A DNA stretch of 64,000 bases from Halopseudomonas salina (GCF_008641105.1 NZ_VTTI01000009.1:118086-182085); one strand, 5' to 3'. Counted from the first letter of the stretch, positions 9,708 through 19,434 are shown. The notes: generated by a model not told the origin, from the sequence alone. Made by a program: numbers and translations.

Positions 9708-10109
9708 CTACCATTCACGCTGCATGTTGCGCGTGGAAATCTGCTCATTGAGTGTCCAGTAGTCGTACAGCACACCCAACAAAAACAGCCCGCCGGTGAA
9801 AAAATACAGTATGGCAGTGATCCATTTGCCCATGTAGAGGCGGTGGGCGCCGAAAATACCCAGAAATGTCAGCAGCACCCAGGTCAGATTGAAATTCACC
9901 GGGCCACTGCGGAAGCGTCGGTCAGCGCTGCGGTCCATTGAGGGGATCAGGAATAGATCGACAATCCAGCCGATCAGAAAGAAGCCGAGGGTAAAGAACC
10001 AGATGGTGCCGGTAATGGGCCTGCCATAGTAGAAGCGGTGTGCTCCCATGAAACCGAAGATCCATAGAAGGTAGCCGATAGTCTTGCTGTGCGTGTCTGA
10101 ATAGGCCAT
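9708..10109 (-). CDS. Membrane protein with two TM2 domains
   Basis: The 133-residue protein consists of two TM2 units, each with the signature GAHRFYYG / GAHRLYMG between paired membrane helices. The first covers about residues 8-55, the second 72-122, giving about four membrane segments. TM2 proteins occur from bacteria to animals; the bacterial ones have no settled function. Duplicated TM2 proteins of this length are frequent in pseudomonads. It may be transcribed with queD downstream. Confidence 0.85.
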   Translation of the reverse strand: MAYSDTHSKTIGYLLWIFGFMGAHRFYYGRPITGTIWFFTLGFFLIGWIVDLFLIPSMDRSADRRFRSGPVNFNLTWVLLTFLGIFGAHRLYMGKWITAILYFFTGGLFLLGVLYDYWTLNEQISTRNMQREW

Positions 10110-10190
10110 CAGGGCCGACCTCTAATCGAATGGGTGACTGTGCGATACTGTGAATGAGGGTAGACCATAAATGATTATCGGGGCATATGC

Positions 10191-11549
10191 ATGGCGACTG
10201 CCGAAACTGTGAACTGGATCAAAAAAGCTCAGGACAGGATTACACGCCTGGGCAGCCACACTGTGCGGGTCGGTGTTACCGGTCTGAGTGGTGCGGGCAA
10301 GACCACCTTCATCACCAGCCTGATCAATCAGCTGGAAAATCATCAGCGCGGTCTGCTGGCCAGGCGCGCGCCTTTTGATCGGCTGACCTCCGTACGCTGG
10401 CAACGCGAAGGGGTGACACGGCCGTTCCCCTATCTCGAAGCGCTTGGCGCGTTGGCATCCAGCCCTGCGCAATGGCCTTCCTCCACGGCAGATCTCGCGC
10501 GGGTCGTGATTGATCTGCAGTTCCGGCCCGAGGGCTTGCTGAAATCCCTGCAGGGTAATCGTTCGCTACGTATCGAGCTCCTGGATTATCCCGGCGAGTG
10601 GCTGCTCGATCTGCCGTTGCTGGGGCTCGAATATGGACAGTGGTGCGAGCAGATGCAGGCGTTGCTTGACAGCGAACCTCGGCAATCACTAGCGGGCGAT
10701 TTGCGCGACAGGCTGAGAAATATCGATCCGGCCGCAGTGCATGATCCGGCTCTGCTGAGCCAACTGACAGCTGACTGGACGGCATTCATGCTCCGTTGCC
10801 GTACTGAGGGTGGCCTGTCGCGTAATCAACCGGGACGATTCCTGTTGCCGGGTAGCGGCATTGCCGCAGATATGCTGATGTTCGTGCCCCTGCTGAGTGC
10901 CAACCGTTACAGCGAGGGTCCCGCCGGGAGTTGGTGGGCGCAATGCAAGGAGCGTTTCAACTACTACCGGGACTTTGTCGTAAAAGGATTTTACGATGCG
11001 CATTTCAGGCAGCTCGACAGGCAAATTCTCCTGGTAGACATGCTGACACCCATGCAGGCAGGACAAGCGGCACTGGCGGATTTGAAGCTGGCACTCGAAG
11101 AGGTCATGGGCAGTTTCCGTTATGGACGCAATTCGCTGTTGCAGCGCCTGTTCAGTCCAAGCATAAGCCGCATGGCTATCTGCTCCACCAAGGTGGACCA
11201 GGTTGCTCCGGCCCAGCAGCGGTCACTGCAACAATGCCTGGAAGACCTGGTAACCGATAGTATTTCTGAAGTGCGACACGGGGGTGTAGAGGTGCAGGGC
11301 TTCCCCCTGGCGGCCATCAGGGCTGCGGATCAGGAAGGTGAAACGATGATTGGAGGGCTGGTTGGCCAGACCGCGTTCATTCGCTATCAACCCGTTACGG
11401 TGCCTTCGCACCTGCCGCTGGATCTGAAGTTTGCGGGCCCCAGTCTCTTGCATCTTCGGCCGCCTTCGGGCCTGCACCGGAATGAACCCTTCCCGCATTT
11501 TCGCATGGATGAGCTGGCCGGGTGGATTCTGGAGGGTCGCCAGCCATGA
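10191..11549 (+). CDS. ycjX: YcjX family P-loop GTPase-like protein
   Basis: This 452-residue protein has a Walker A motif GLSGAGKTT at residues 31-39 and belongs to the YcjX/DUF463 family of P-loop NTPases related to small GTPases. In enterobacteria ycjX and ycjF lie at the end of the phage-shock region and are induced by envelope stress; direct function is poorly known. The stop overlaps the ycjF start by ATGA. No psp genes are visible here, so in this genome the pair stands apart from a phage-shock operon. The length fits the family. Confidence 0.92.
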   Translation: MATAETVNWIKKAQDRITRLGSHTVRVGVTGLSGAGKTTFITSLINQLENHQRGLLARRAPFDRLTSVRWQREGVTRPFPYLEALGALASSPAQWPSSTADLARVVIDLQFRPEGLLKSLQGNRSLRIELLDYPGEWLLDLPLLGLEYGQWCEQMQALLDSEPRQSLAGDLRDRLRNIDPAAVHDPALLSQLTADWTAFMLRCRTEGGLSRNQPGRFLLPGSGIAADMLMFVPLLSANRYSEGPAGSWWAQCKERFNYYRDFVVKGFYDAHFRQLDRQILLVDMLTPMQAGQAALADLKLALEEVMGSFRYGRNSLLQRLFSPSISRMAICSTKVDQVAPAQQRSLQQCLEDLVTDSISEVRHGGVEVQGFPLAAIRAADQEGETMIGGLVGQTAFIRYQPVTVPSHLPLDLKFAGPSLLHLRPPSGLHRNEPFPHFRMDELAGWILEGRQP

Positions 11550-12583
11550 AGACCGATCGAGAGAAACAGCAGGACGGGCCGCGAATTCTCGAGACATGGG
11601 AGCCGGCACCGCAGCAATCTCAACAGGATGCGCGGGTATTGGAAGAGGTTGAATATCACTCCCGTTCAACCGGAACGCCGGTGCCTATGCCTACCGGCAT
11701 TCACAATGCGCCGCCATTGAGTCCGTGGCCGCGGCGTCTGGGTTTGATGCTGCTATCGGTGGCGCTCGGAGGCGCGGTGGTGGAATGGACCCAATGGTCT
11801 CTTTCAGCCTGGTCTTGGAACCCGCTGGCCGGCGCCCTGGTCGGCGGCGTGGGAGTGGTGCTTGCAGGCACCGGATTGCTCGGCTGGAATGCCGTGCGTC
11901 GTCAGCGTCAGAGACTGAGCGCCCTGGAGCAGCTGCGCAAGGAGATGCGTGCGGCCTTGAAGGCTCCGGAAGAACGCCTGGCACTGGACTGGCTTGACCG
12001 TTTGCAGGCGCTACATGCCAATACGCCACTAGCGGAATCAATGAATAGCGTTTGCGCCGATCTTGATCAGTCTTATACCGCAGAGGAGATCAGCCGTAGG
12101 CTGAACGCGCAGTTCTATCAACCTCTGGATGTTCTTGCTCGCAAGCTGATCCGTAACGAGTCGGTAGGAACCGGGATGCTGGTGGCCACCAGTCCCTGGG
12201 TATCGGTTGACCTGGTACTGGTGATCTGGCGCAATATCCGAATGATGCAACGGGTTGCTATTTGTTATGGGCTGCCCATAAGCCAGCTTGGCAAGTGGCG
12301 TCTGGCACGGCACGTGCTGCGCAATATCGCCCTTGCCGGTGGTAGCGAGATGGCCATTGGGGCACTCAGCGACAGCGTACTTTCCGGCTTGATGGAAAAG
12401 CTCGCTGCACGGGTGGGGCAGGGCATCGGTATAGGTCTTTACAGTTCGCGCCTGGGTCACTTCACGCTGGACCTGTGCCGCGCAGTGCCCTTGCCCGACA
12501 AGAGCGGACTGGTCGAAGATAACCGCGGTATTATTCAAGGCATCAGGGAAAGGCTGGGACGCACAACGGATGACAGCATATAA
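11546..12583 (+). CDS. ycjF: YcjF / TIGR01620 family inner-membrane protein
   Basis: The 345-residue product has a long charged N-terminus, two close membrane segments at about residues 63-85 and 92-115 (LGLMLLSVALGGAVVE; GALVGGVGVVLAGTGLLG) and a C-terminal DUF697-like region with WVSVDLVLVIWRNIRMMQ. That is the YcjF layout. The start at 11546, inside the end of ycjX, is preferred over an in-frame codon 24 bases earlier because of the ATGA coupling. It probably acts with YcjX at the membrane. The next gene starts 14 bases before its stop. Confidence 0.9.
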   Translation: MKTDREKQQDGPRILETWEPAPQQSQQDARVLEEVEYHSRSTGTPVPMPTGIHNAPPLSPWPRRLGLMLLSVALGGAVVEWTQWSLSAWSWNPLAGALVGGVGVVLAGTGLLGWNAVRRQRQRLSALEQLRKEMRAALKAPEERLALDWLDRLQALHANTPLAESMNSVCADLDQSYTAEEISRRLNAQFYQPLDVLARKLIRNESVGTGMLVATSPWVSVDLVLVIWRNIRMMQRVAICYGLPISQLGKWRLARHVLRNIALAGGSEMAIGALSDSVLSGLMEKLAARVGQGIGIGLYSSRLGHFTLDLCRAVPLPDKSGLVEDNRGIIQGIRERLGRTTDDSI

Positions 12584-13265
12584 ATCACGCACGCGATGGT
12601 TGTTCGAGCGCTGGTTGAAACAACGCACAACGGAGTTAGGCAACCGCTGGGAAAAGCTGAAAACCCAATTGCTGCCGGCTGATTGGCCGGCACGCTGCGA
12701 GCGCGTCAAGCGGGTACCTGAGGGTGATTATGGGCACTGGCAGCCACGGCCCGGTTCGAGCAGCGCCGAACTGGTATTGCTGCTGGCTTCGGTGCCTCTG
12801 TATCAGCGGCGCTGGCTAGCCACCTTGCTGGACTCGCCCGCCGCAGGTGCGCGATCGCTGGTGGAGGCGCTGGAGCGTTTGCAACTGGATTGGCGCAGTC
12901 AGATCGATCCGCTGCACAGTCATCGGGAATACGCCAGACAGTTGGCGATTCTTGCTGCCCAGCTTGATTTGCCACCGGTTGCGGAGTCGGCATACCTGGA
13001 AAATGAACAGCAAATCCACGCTGCCGTGGACGAATTGCTCTTTACTTCCCTGCCCATGCGCCTGCGGGCCGAGCTGCTTAGCCGGTACTCCCCGGGCAAC
13101 GGTCATTATATTGCCTGGTGGCATCAGCGTTTGCTCGCTCGTGCCGGTGAGCCAGAGCATGAACTCGAAGGTATTGGTGCCGACGACTGGCCGGAGATGC
13201 CTCCCGCCTGGCTGGCTATAGGCTGGCTCTGTGGGCTGCGGTTGTTTGCAGAAAACGCCGAATAG
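12570..13265 (+). CDS. Uncharacterised protein, third gene of the ycjX-ycjF operon
   Basis: I do not recognise this 231-residue protein. It is soluble-looking, rich in Trp, Arg and Leu, and has no signal peptide, membrane segment or nucleotide-binding motif that I can see. Its start lies 14 bases inside ycjF, with codon use like the neighbours, so it is a real, co-translated gene. The tight coupling suggests it works with YcjX/YcjF. The middle (about 65-175) looks alpha-helical. The C-terminal segment PPAWLAIGWLCGLRLFAENAE is mildly hydrophobic. Confidence 0.75.
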   Translation: MTAYKSRTRWLFERWLKQRTTELGNRWEKLKTQLLPADWPARCERVKRVPEGDYGHWQPRPGSSSAELVLLLASVPLYQRRWLATLLDSPAAGARSLVEALERLQLDWRSQIDPLHSHREYARQLAILAAQLDLPPVAESAYLENEQQIHAAVDELLFTSLPMRLRAELLSRYSPGNGHYIAWWHQRLLARAGEPEHELEGIGADDWPEMPPAWLAIGWLCGLRLFAENAE

Positions 13266-13306
13266 CCGCCATCTTATGTGGGTATCCATAGCTGCGCATT
13301 CCCTTT

Positions 13307-13315
13307 TGCTATGAT
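13307..13315 (+). promoter_or_regulatory. Possible extended -10 promoter before the thioesterase gene
   Basis: TGCTATGAT fits an extended -10 element (TG, one base, TATGAT) about 70 bp before the ATG at 13387. A -35 box is not evident. Confidence 0.35.
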
Positions 13316-13386
13316 CGCGGATTGCCCTTTGCGGCCTGGCGCACATGCCCTAACATGCCGGGTTTCTTGATTACAGGAATGAAACA

Positions 13387-14181
13387 ATGACATTTGCAGA
13401 ATTGCTTGCTGCGCTCGCCAGATCGCCGGAGCAGGAAGTGACTATTCCGGCAAGCTGGGCCCAGGGGCGGGCGGCTTACGGTGGCCTTGTAGCGGCTCTC
13501 GTATATCAGGGAATGCGGGCTGCTTTGTCTGAAGACCGACCGGTACGATCCTTGGCTATTACCTTTGTGGGGCCAGTTGCGCCCGGGGAGGTCATGCAGG
13601 TCGAGGCTCAGGTATTGCGCGAAGGCAAGGCGGTCACACAAATGCTGGGCATGGCGCGACAGAACGGCCAGATAATGTGTATCGTCCAGGGTAGTTTCGG
13701 GGCTTCACGTGAGTCGCAAGTCTCCCTTGCAAGCGAGCCGGCTCCCACAGTAAAAGCGGTCAACGACTGCGTAGAAATGCCCTATATCGAGGGGGTCACT
13801 CCGGTTTTTCTGCGCCACTTTGCGGTGCGCTGGGCCTTGGGTGACCTGCCTTTCACGAATAGCAAAAAACGCGAAATGGGTGGCTGGATGCGTTTTCGCG
13901 AAGACGAAGGCGCCGTACACGAGGCGCATATTCTCGGGCTTGTGGACGTATGGCCTCCAGCCGTACTGCCGCATCTAAAGCGGTTTGCCCCGGCGAGTTC
14001 ACTGACCTGGACAATCGAGTTCGTGCAGCCCCAACCGGATCAGGGTAATACTGACTGGCTTCTGTACAGGGCCAACATCGATCATGCACGTGACGGTTAC
14101 GGGCATGCTTCGGCCATGGTGTGGCGGGAAGACGGTACGCTGGTCGCTATTAGTCGGCAGACGGTCACGGTTTTTGGTTAG
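13387..14181 (+). CDS. Acyl-CoA thioesterase family protein (TesB-like, double hotdog)
   Basis: The 264-residue protein has two hotdog-like halves. The first includes GRAAYGGLVAALVYQGMRAA and RSLAITFVGPVAPGE, typical of the thioesterase-like superfamily related to TesB. The second half contains the WMRFRED segment and ends in SRQTVTVFG. It would hydrolyse acyl-CoA thioesters; chain-length preference is not readable. It stands alone, with GAGCTGC-poor upstream sequence but a weak AGGAATGAAACA before the ATG. Confidence is good for the superfamily, lower for substrate. Confidence 0.82.
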   Translation: MTFAELLAALARSPEQEVTIPASWAQGRAAYGGLVAALVYQGMRAALSEDRPVRSLAITFVGPVAPGEVMQVEAQVLREGKAVTQMLGMARQNGQIMCIVQGSFGASRESQVSLASEPAPTVKAVNDCVEMPYIEGVTPVFLRHFAVRWALGDLPFTNSKKREMGGWMRFREDEGAVHEAHILGLVDVWPPAVLPHLKRFAPASSLTWTIEFVQPQPDQGNTDWLLYRANIDHARDGYGHASAMVWREDGTLVAISRQTVTVFG

Positions 14182-14238
14182 ATTGCTTCGAGCCATTTGC
14201 TGGGGGTAGGCGGCCGTCGCTGAACAACTAGGGATGAT

Positions 14239-17200
14239 ATGCAGCCAATGGCGAAAACAAGGAATCTTCTCAAGCCCCTGGCAACGCTGGTAGCTGGTTT
14301 GCTGGTAGCTGCGTTGACCGCCGTGCTTGCCTTCAATACGCAATGGCGTGGTCAGTTTGATCTGTTCATGTTGTTATTGGCGATCGCCGTAGCCGTCATG
14401 GCGATTGCCTGGTATCTGCAGCGCCTGCACACGCTCGAGCTGGAGCGCAACGCTTCGACCACACTTGAGCGTAACCGGGAGGTCATGTCGGCCATCACTG
14501 ATGCCGTGTTCCGGGCTGATTACTCTGGTCGGCTGGTTTACGTCAATCAGGCCTGGGCGCAGATTGCCGGCAACATGCCCCGTTCCATCCTCGGCTCTTC
14601 AATCCTGCATTTCCTGCATGCAGAGGATCAACCGCTACTGGACAATTATCTGCGACGCGTGCGTGAGGGTCATTCGGACACCCTGCGTATCAATCTCAGG
14701 CTGCGTCGCGAGGATGGACGTTACCACTGGTGCCGACTTACGGCACGACCCTATTCCACGGTCGAAAGTGGCGAAGTGGTGATCGGTACGCTCAACGATA
14801 TTCAGCAGCAGCAAGAGCAGATGCGCATACAGTCTGCTCGGATGAGTGTGCTGGACGGGCTGTTGGGGGACGCAGGGATTCAGGACCTGGCCAACCGTCT
14901 GGTTCTTGAATGGGAGGCTCTCCAAACCGGCCAGCGCGCATCTATCGTACTGAAAAACGAGATCGGTGGCGCCTTGCAGGTTCTGGCAGCGCCCAATAGC
15001 GCTCATGAGCTTATTATTCCCCGCGAGGCGGCTGCCCCCGTTGATCTGAGCTACACGGGGCTGGCTGGTCTGTATCGTGACACCCCGGTATTTATTGATG
15101 ACATTTCCACAGACCCACGTTGGGCAAAAATGCGCACGCAGGCGAATCAATGCAGTGTTGCAGCCTGCTGGGTTGTCCCTTTTACCGGGGCCGACGGAGC
15201 CGTTCTGGGCTGGTTCATCATTCATCTTGATCAAACCGGTAATCCCAATGCAGGGGACCTGCAGCTGCTCGATGAGTTTGCACGGCTCGCTGCCCTGGTG
15301 GTACAGAAGTCCCGACTGGCTGACGAGCGGGAAGCGAGCGAGAAACGCTTTGCGGCCATATACGAGCATGCGGCGGTAGGTGTGTTGCTGGTTTCACCCT
15401 CGGGTGAGTTTATCAGCGCCAATCCGAGTTACTACGAAAGGTCAGGCTATAGTGAGGAAGACCTCAGGGAATTGACCCCCAACGGTACGCTCTATCGTGA
15501 AGACCGGCCGATGATCGAAACCATGTTGCGCGAACTGCGTTATGGAACCTCGAGCAAGTTTACTGTTGAAGCCCGCTATGTTCGCCGCGATGGTGAGCTG
15601 GCCTGGATCAATCTGATGGTGACGCTGGTGCGTGACACCGAGGGCGCAGCACAGTATTACGTGATGATTGTGGAAGACATTACCGATCGCAAACGGCATG
15701 AGCAGGCCCTCAAGGAAGCCGCCGCCATGTTCGAAAGTAGTCGTGAGGGCATGATGGTGCTCAATGAGCACTTCCGGATCATCAATCATAATCCCGCCTT
15801 CAGCATTATTACCGGCCTGGCCGTCGGACGTGCGGTGGGCAAGCGCCCCCTGGTGCGCAGCCGCCTGCTCGATCCCTGGGCTCTGGGACGCAGGGTGCTT
15901 CGTGAGCTGCGCACCGAAGGTTACTGGCAGGGAGAGGTGATTATTGATCGGCCGGACGAGTACAACGTTCCTCTGTGGGTAAACGTAACAGCCGTCAGTG
16001 ATGAGGGCGGTCGAATTAACCGATACATGGTTATGTTCAGTGATCTCAGCGGCTTGCGGCGTAGCCAGGAGCAGCTGCAATACATATCGCATTTTGACAG
16101 CCTCACGGGGCTGGCAAACCGCAACCGGGCCATGTTGCGTCTTGAGCAGGGGCTGGTTCAGGCTATACACGATGACGCCAACATCGCTGTGCTGTTCATC
16201 GATCTGGACCGCTTCAAGGCGATCAACGATAGCCTTGGACACTCAGTAGGTGACGAGGTACTCCGCCAGGCCGCCGAGCGCCTGAGCACCTGTTGCCCCC
16301 AGGAAGCTACCCTGGCCAGGCTTGGCGGGGATGAGTTTCTGGTCATTGCTCCCGGCTTGTCTGCCGCAGCTGTTCGGCACGTAGGAGAGCAGGTCTGTGA
16401 CGTCATGCGCTCACCGATCGTGCTTGCTGACGGCAGGGAGATATACATTGGTGCAAGTGTCGGGTTTGCCTGCTATCCCGACGATGGCCAGGTCGCAGCG
16501 GATCTCGTCCGTCACGCTGATGCGGCGATGGATACCGCAAAGAGCAGCGGGCGCGATCAGGTCTGTGGCTATGATCGAGCCATGACCGAAGAAGCCAGCG
16601 CCCGATTCGAGATGGAGCGAGGCCTGCGCAAGGCACTGGAGAATGCTGAGCTGGAGTTGCACTACCAGCCAATAATTCGGGTCAGTAACGGGCGCGCCAT
16701 TGGCGTGGAGGCATTGGTACGCTGGCGACATCCGGAGCGTGGTCTTATACCGCCGGACCGTTTTATCCCTCTTGCCGAGCACAGCGGCCTGATTGTGCAG
16801 GTTGGGCACTGGGTTCTGAATGAGGCGTGCCGGCAGATGGCGCAGTGGGAGCTTGAGGGGGTTGCCCCCGAGCGTGTGGCGGTCAATCTGTCGCCTCGTC
16901 AGTTTGTACACCTGGATGTGGTGGAACTGGTCCGCTCAGCTCTTCAAAAAAGCGGGCTTAGCGCCTCGAAGCTGGAGCTGGAAATCACCGAAAGTGCATT
17001 GATGACCAGCGCCCATCAGGGAGAGCAAACACTGCATCAGTTGAAGGGGCTCGGGGTAGGTCTGGTAATTGACGACTTCGGCACAGGCTATTCTTCGCTC
17101 GCTTATCTGCGCCGTTTCCCGCTGGATAAGCTGAAGATTGACAAGAGTTTTCTTGCTGGCGTGCCTGAGCGGGCCGAGGATAACCAGCTGGTTACAACCA

Positions 17201-17367
17201 TCCTGGATCTGGCGGCCAATATGCGCCTGAATGTAGTCGCAGAGGGTGTGGAAACTGATGCGCAGTGGCGCTTTTTGAAGGAGCGCCACTGCGGAGCCTG
17301 CCAGGGTTACCTGTTCTCTCCGGCCCTGCCGGCAGCAGAGCTGGTGGCGTGGCTCAGGGAGCAGTAA
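14239..17367 (+). CDS. Membrane-bound PAS-GAF-PAS-PAS-GGDEF-EAL cyclic-di-GMP protein
   Basis: This 1042-residue protein starts with two membrane segments (about 12-31 and 37-54), then PAS (about 80-195), GAF (about 210-365), two more PAS domains (about 370-610), GGDEF (about 615-785) and EAL (about 795-1040). The diguanylate cyclase motif GGDEF is intact at residue 696; the RxxD inhibitory site that normally stands five residues before it is absent (PQEA). The phosphodiesterase has EAL at 824, NLSPRQF, EITES, DDFGTGYSS and AEGVE, so it should be catalytic. Many such fusions act mainly as phosphodiesterases with GGDEF as a GTP sensor, but either activity is possible. AGGGATGAT precedes the ATG. 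Confidence 0.93.
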   Translation: MQPMAKTRNLLKPLATLVAGLLVAALTAVLAFNTQWRGQFDLFMLLLAIAVAVMAIAWYLQRLHTLELERNASTTLERNREVMSAITDAVFRADYSGRLVYVNQAWAQIAGNMPRSILGSSILHFLHAEDQPLLDNYLRRVREGHSDTLRINLRLRREDGRYHWCRLTARPYSTVESGEVVIGTLNDIQQQQEQMRIQSARMSVLDGLLGDAGIQDLANRLVLEWEALQTGQRASIVLKNEIGGALQVLAAPNSAHELIIPREAAAPVDLSYTGLAGLYRDTPVFIDDISTDPRWAKMRTQANQCSVAACWVVPFTGADGAVLGWFIIHLDQTGNPNAGDLQLLDEFARLAALVVQKSRLADEREASEKRFAAIYEHAAVGVLLVSPSGEFISANPSYYERSGYSEEDLRELTPNGTLYREDRPMIETMLRELRYGTSSKFTVEARYVRRDGELAWINLMVTLVRDTEGAAQYYVMIVEDITDRKRHEQALKEAAAMFESSREGMMVLNEHFRIINHNPAFSIITGLAVGRAVGKRPLVRSRLLDPWALGRRVLRELRTEGYWQGEVIIDRPDEYNVPLWVNVTAVSDEGGRINRYMVMFSDLSGLRRSQEQLQYISHFDSLTGLANRNRAMLRLEQGLVQAIHDDANIAVLFIDLDRFKAINDSLGHSVGDEVLRQAAERLSTCCPQEATLARLGGDEFLVIAPGLSAAAVRHVGEQVCDVMRSPIVLADGREIYIGASVGFACYPDDGQVAADLVRHADAAMDTAKSSGRDQVCGYDRAMTEEASARFEMERGLRKALENAELELHYQPIIRVSNGRAIGVEALVRWRHPERGLIPPDRFIPLAEHSGLIVQVGHWVLNEACRQMAQWELEGVAPERVAVNLSPRQFVHLDVVELVRSALQKSGLSASKLELEITESALMTSAHQGEQTLHQLKGLGVGLVIDDFGTGYSSLAYLRRFPLDKLKIDKSFLAGVPERAEDNQLVTTILDLAANMRLNVVAEGVETDAQWRFLKERHCGACQGYLFSPALPAAELVAWLREQ

Positions 17368-17380
17368 AAGGCAAATAGCA

Positions 17381-18349
17381 TCAGGGTTTACGTGCCACAA
17401 GCGTGGCACGTAAAGGAGCGGGGTGACCCTCAATAGTCAACCGGGGATCCAGCGGGTCAAGGAAATCAGACAGTGACTGAAACCGCATCCACTCGGTGCT
17501 GCGCTGTTCAGCAGTCGAAGTCACGTTAAGATCGATGCAGCGTACATCCGTGAATCCGCTGCGGCGCAGCAACTTTTCCAGCATCGCGACCGAGGGCAAG
17601 AACCAGACATTCCGCATTTGCGCGTAGCGGTCCTCAGGCAGCAGGCAGGTGTCTGTATCGCCCTCAACTACCAGGGTTTCCAACACCAGCTCACCACCGG
17701 GTCGCAGGCAGCCCTTGAGTTGCAGCAGATGATCTACTGGCGAGCGACGGTGGTATAACACGCCCATCGAAAATACCGTATCGAATCCGCCAGCGGGTTC
17801 AGGCAAATCCTCCAGTGTGAAGGGCAATTGCCAGACCGGGGCATCTGGAATGTATTTCTTCACTGAACTGAATTGATTTATAAACAATAGGTTGGGGTCG
17901 ATACCTATCACCGTTGCTGCACCGCAGCCCCACATGCGCCACATGTGGTAACCGTTGCCGCAGCCTACGTCGAGAACCTTTCTGCCCCTCAGGTCCACGT
18001 GAGGGATGACGCGCTGCCATTTCCAGTCCGAGCGCCATTCACAGTCCACCACGAGACCAAATATCTCGAACGGCCCCTTGCGCCAGGGTTGCAAGCCACG
18101 CAAGGCGCTTTCCAATTGCTCGCGATCTCCAGTCGCGAGGTCCTGGGCTGAGCCTATCCGCACCGCGTCGCTTACCTCGAAGGAAGATGGGCACGCTGCC
18201 GGTAACTGGGCTACGGCGTTTTCCCAGCGCTCCATGTCGCCGTGATTCACATCACGGAGTCGTAGATCAAGAGCCTCGGGAAGGCTGGACAACCAGTGCG
18301 CCAGGCTGCTCTGGGACAGATGCTCATATAAAGTCGTGTAATCGATCAC
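17381..18349 (-). CDS. cmoB: tRNA U34 carboxymethyltransferase
   Basis: CmoB transfers a carboxymethyl group from carboxy-S-adenosylmethionine to 5-hydroxyuridine at tRNA position 34, giving cmo5U. The 322-residue sequence has the Rossmann methyltransferase motif [15 protein letters not shown], the [10 protein letters not shown] segment and the N-terminal KGPFEIFG and [10 protein letters not shown] signatures of CmoB. Its start overlaps the end of cmoA (ATGA), the usual pairing. The family and role are secure. A perfect hairpin lies inside its last ten codons. Confidence 0.96.
   Translation of the reverse strand: MIDYTTLYEHLSQSSLAHWLSSLPEALDLRLRDVNHGDMERWENAVAQLPAACPSSFEVSDAVRIGSAQDLATGDREQLESALRGLQPWRKGPFEIFGLVVDCEWRSDWKWQRVIPHVDLRGRKVLDVGCGNGYHMWRMWGCGAATVIGIDPNLLFINQFSSVKKYIPDAPVWQLPFTLEDLPEPAGGFDTVFSMGVLYHRRSPVDHLLQLKGCLRPGGELVLETLVVEGDTDTCLLPEDRYAQMRNVWFLPSVAMLEKLLRRSGFTDVRCIDLNVTSTAEQRSTEWMRFQSLSDFLDPLDPRLTIEGHPAPLRATLVARKP
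17387..17414. other. Perfect 12-bp stem hairpin at the convergent cmoB / GGDEF-EAL 3' ends
   Basis: TTTACGTGCCAC pairs perfectly with GTGGCACGTAAA around a 4-base loop. It lies within the last codons of cmoB and about 20 bp after the stop of the converging GGDEF-EAL gene. There is no T-run on either side. It may act as a bidirectional transcription end or an mRNA 3'-stabilising stem for the GGDEF-EAL transcript. Confidence 0.6.
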
Positions 18350-19086
18350 TTGTGGGCCATCATCGAGCAGAAATTCAGTGATTGAAACCAGCTATGGCTA
18401 TGGCTGAAGCCGGCCTTGAAAAGGCGGTCCTGATGAGCTTCAAGCGTGTCAGGTAGCATCACTTTTTCAATGGCACTGCGTTTCTGGGCAATTTCCAGTT
18501 CGCTATAGCCGTTCGCCCGTTTGAAAACATAATGCATGGTCTCCAGGTTTTGCTGTGTTCTGGGGTCTGCGAAGGCGAGTTTTTCCGAGAGAATCAGCAA
18601 CCCGCCGGGCAGTAGCGCGCGATGGATATCTGTCAGAAGCTGGAGACGTTGGGGCGGTGGGATGAACTGCAGGGTAAAGTTGAGCACAACTACCGAACAG
18701 GGCTGCAACGCGAGTCGGGTAATATCAGCCTCCATGACCTCTACCGGGGTCAATTCCTCAACCATGGCGTTCTGAGCAAACAAGTATTCCCGACAGCGGC
18801 TGATCATGGGTGCGGAGTTGTCTACCGCCATGATCCGGCATCCAGATGCGCGAACGTGACGGCGCATTGACTGTGTCGCTGCCCCTAGCGAGCAACCAAG
18901 ATCGTAAATGAGGCTATCAGGCCTGGCATATTGCCCGGCAATGAGGCCAATGGTTTCGACGATCGTTGGATAACCCGGCACTGATCTTTTTATCATGTCG
19001 GGGAACACACGAACGACTTCGTCGTCAAAAGCGAAGTCGCCGATCTGCGCGCGCGGCTGCGCGAAAAGCTTGTCTGTCTCGGTCAT
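18346..19086 (-). CDS. cmoA: Carboxy-S-adenosylmethionine synthase
   Basis: CmoA makes carboxy-SAM from SAM and prephenate, the donor used by CmoB. The 246-residue protein begins [12 protein letters not shown] and soon reads [17 protein letters not shown], matching E. coli CmoA in register; the SAM site is [16 protein letters not shown]. An ATG 33 bases farther upstream is in frame, but the start at 19086 aligns with the family's usual N-terminus and length (about 247 residues). It is followed directly by cmoB with a 4-base overlap. Confidence 0.95.
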   Translation of the reverse strand: MTETDKLFAQPRAQIGDFAFDDEVVRVFPDMIKRSVPGYPTIVETIGLIAGQYARPDSLIYDLGCSLGAATQSMRRHVRASGCRIMAVDNSAPMISRCREYLFAQNAMVEELTPVEVMEADITRLALQPCSVVVLNFTLQFIPPPQRLQLLTDIHRALLPGGLLILSEKLAFADPRTQQNLETMHYVFKRANGYSELEIAQKRSAIEKVMLPDTLEAHQDRLFKAGFSHSHSWFQSLNFCSMMAHK

Positions 19087-19434
19087 TGCCTGTTTCCAGC
19101 CTGGCAGAAAAGCAGGCATATTACCGGAAGTAGCCGCACTTGACAGGATGTGACCCTGACTGCTTCACTGCCGTATCTGGTGGCAACCTGCCATGTTCCG
19201 TGTGGAGAGTCCTGGGTCAGAGCCTGCCATGGGAATGGCGCTCTTGTTTAATTGCGCAGCCTATGCGGTTTTTTTGACATTTCGGTCCGTTTTACTGTTC
19301 GTTTACGTCTCGAGCAGTGGCATACTGTCGAACATTGGGCTGCAGCACGAAAACTATTGACGCTCCCCAAAGGGAATGCGACGGATAGCGCAAGTGGTAG
19401 TGTCGACGCCACTTACAGGAAAAGAGGAAAGGGT
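19087..19434. other. Gene-free divergent region between cmoA and the FimV-like gene
   Basis: These 348 bp should hold promoters for both directions. A consensus TTGACA stands at 19274-19279 on the plus strand, but I see no good -10 at 17 bp from it. No RNA gene or repeat is evident. The open frame that crosses this region in phase with the FimV-like gene lacks a signal or ribosome-binding site and is judged untranslated. Confidence 0.5.

Noticed and set aside
15442..16242. Minus-strand open frame of 266 codons inside the GGDEF-EAL gene
   Set aside because: Low-complexity mirror of conserved PAS/GGDEF coding sequence.
19252..19434. N-terminal extension of the FimV-like protein
   Set aside because: A signal peptide and AGGAAAGGG ribosome-binding site mark 19435 as the start; the extension has neither.
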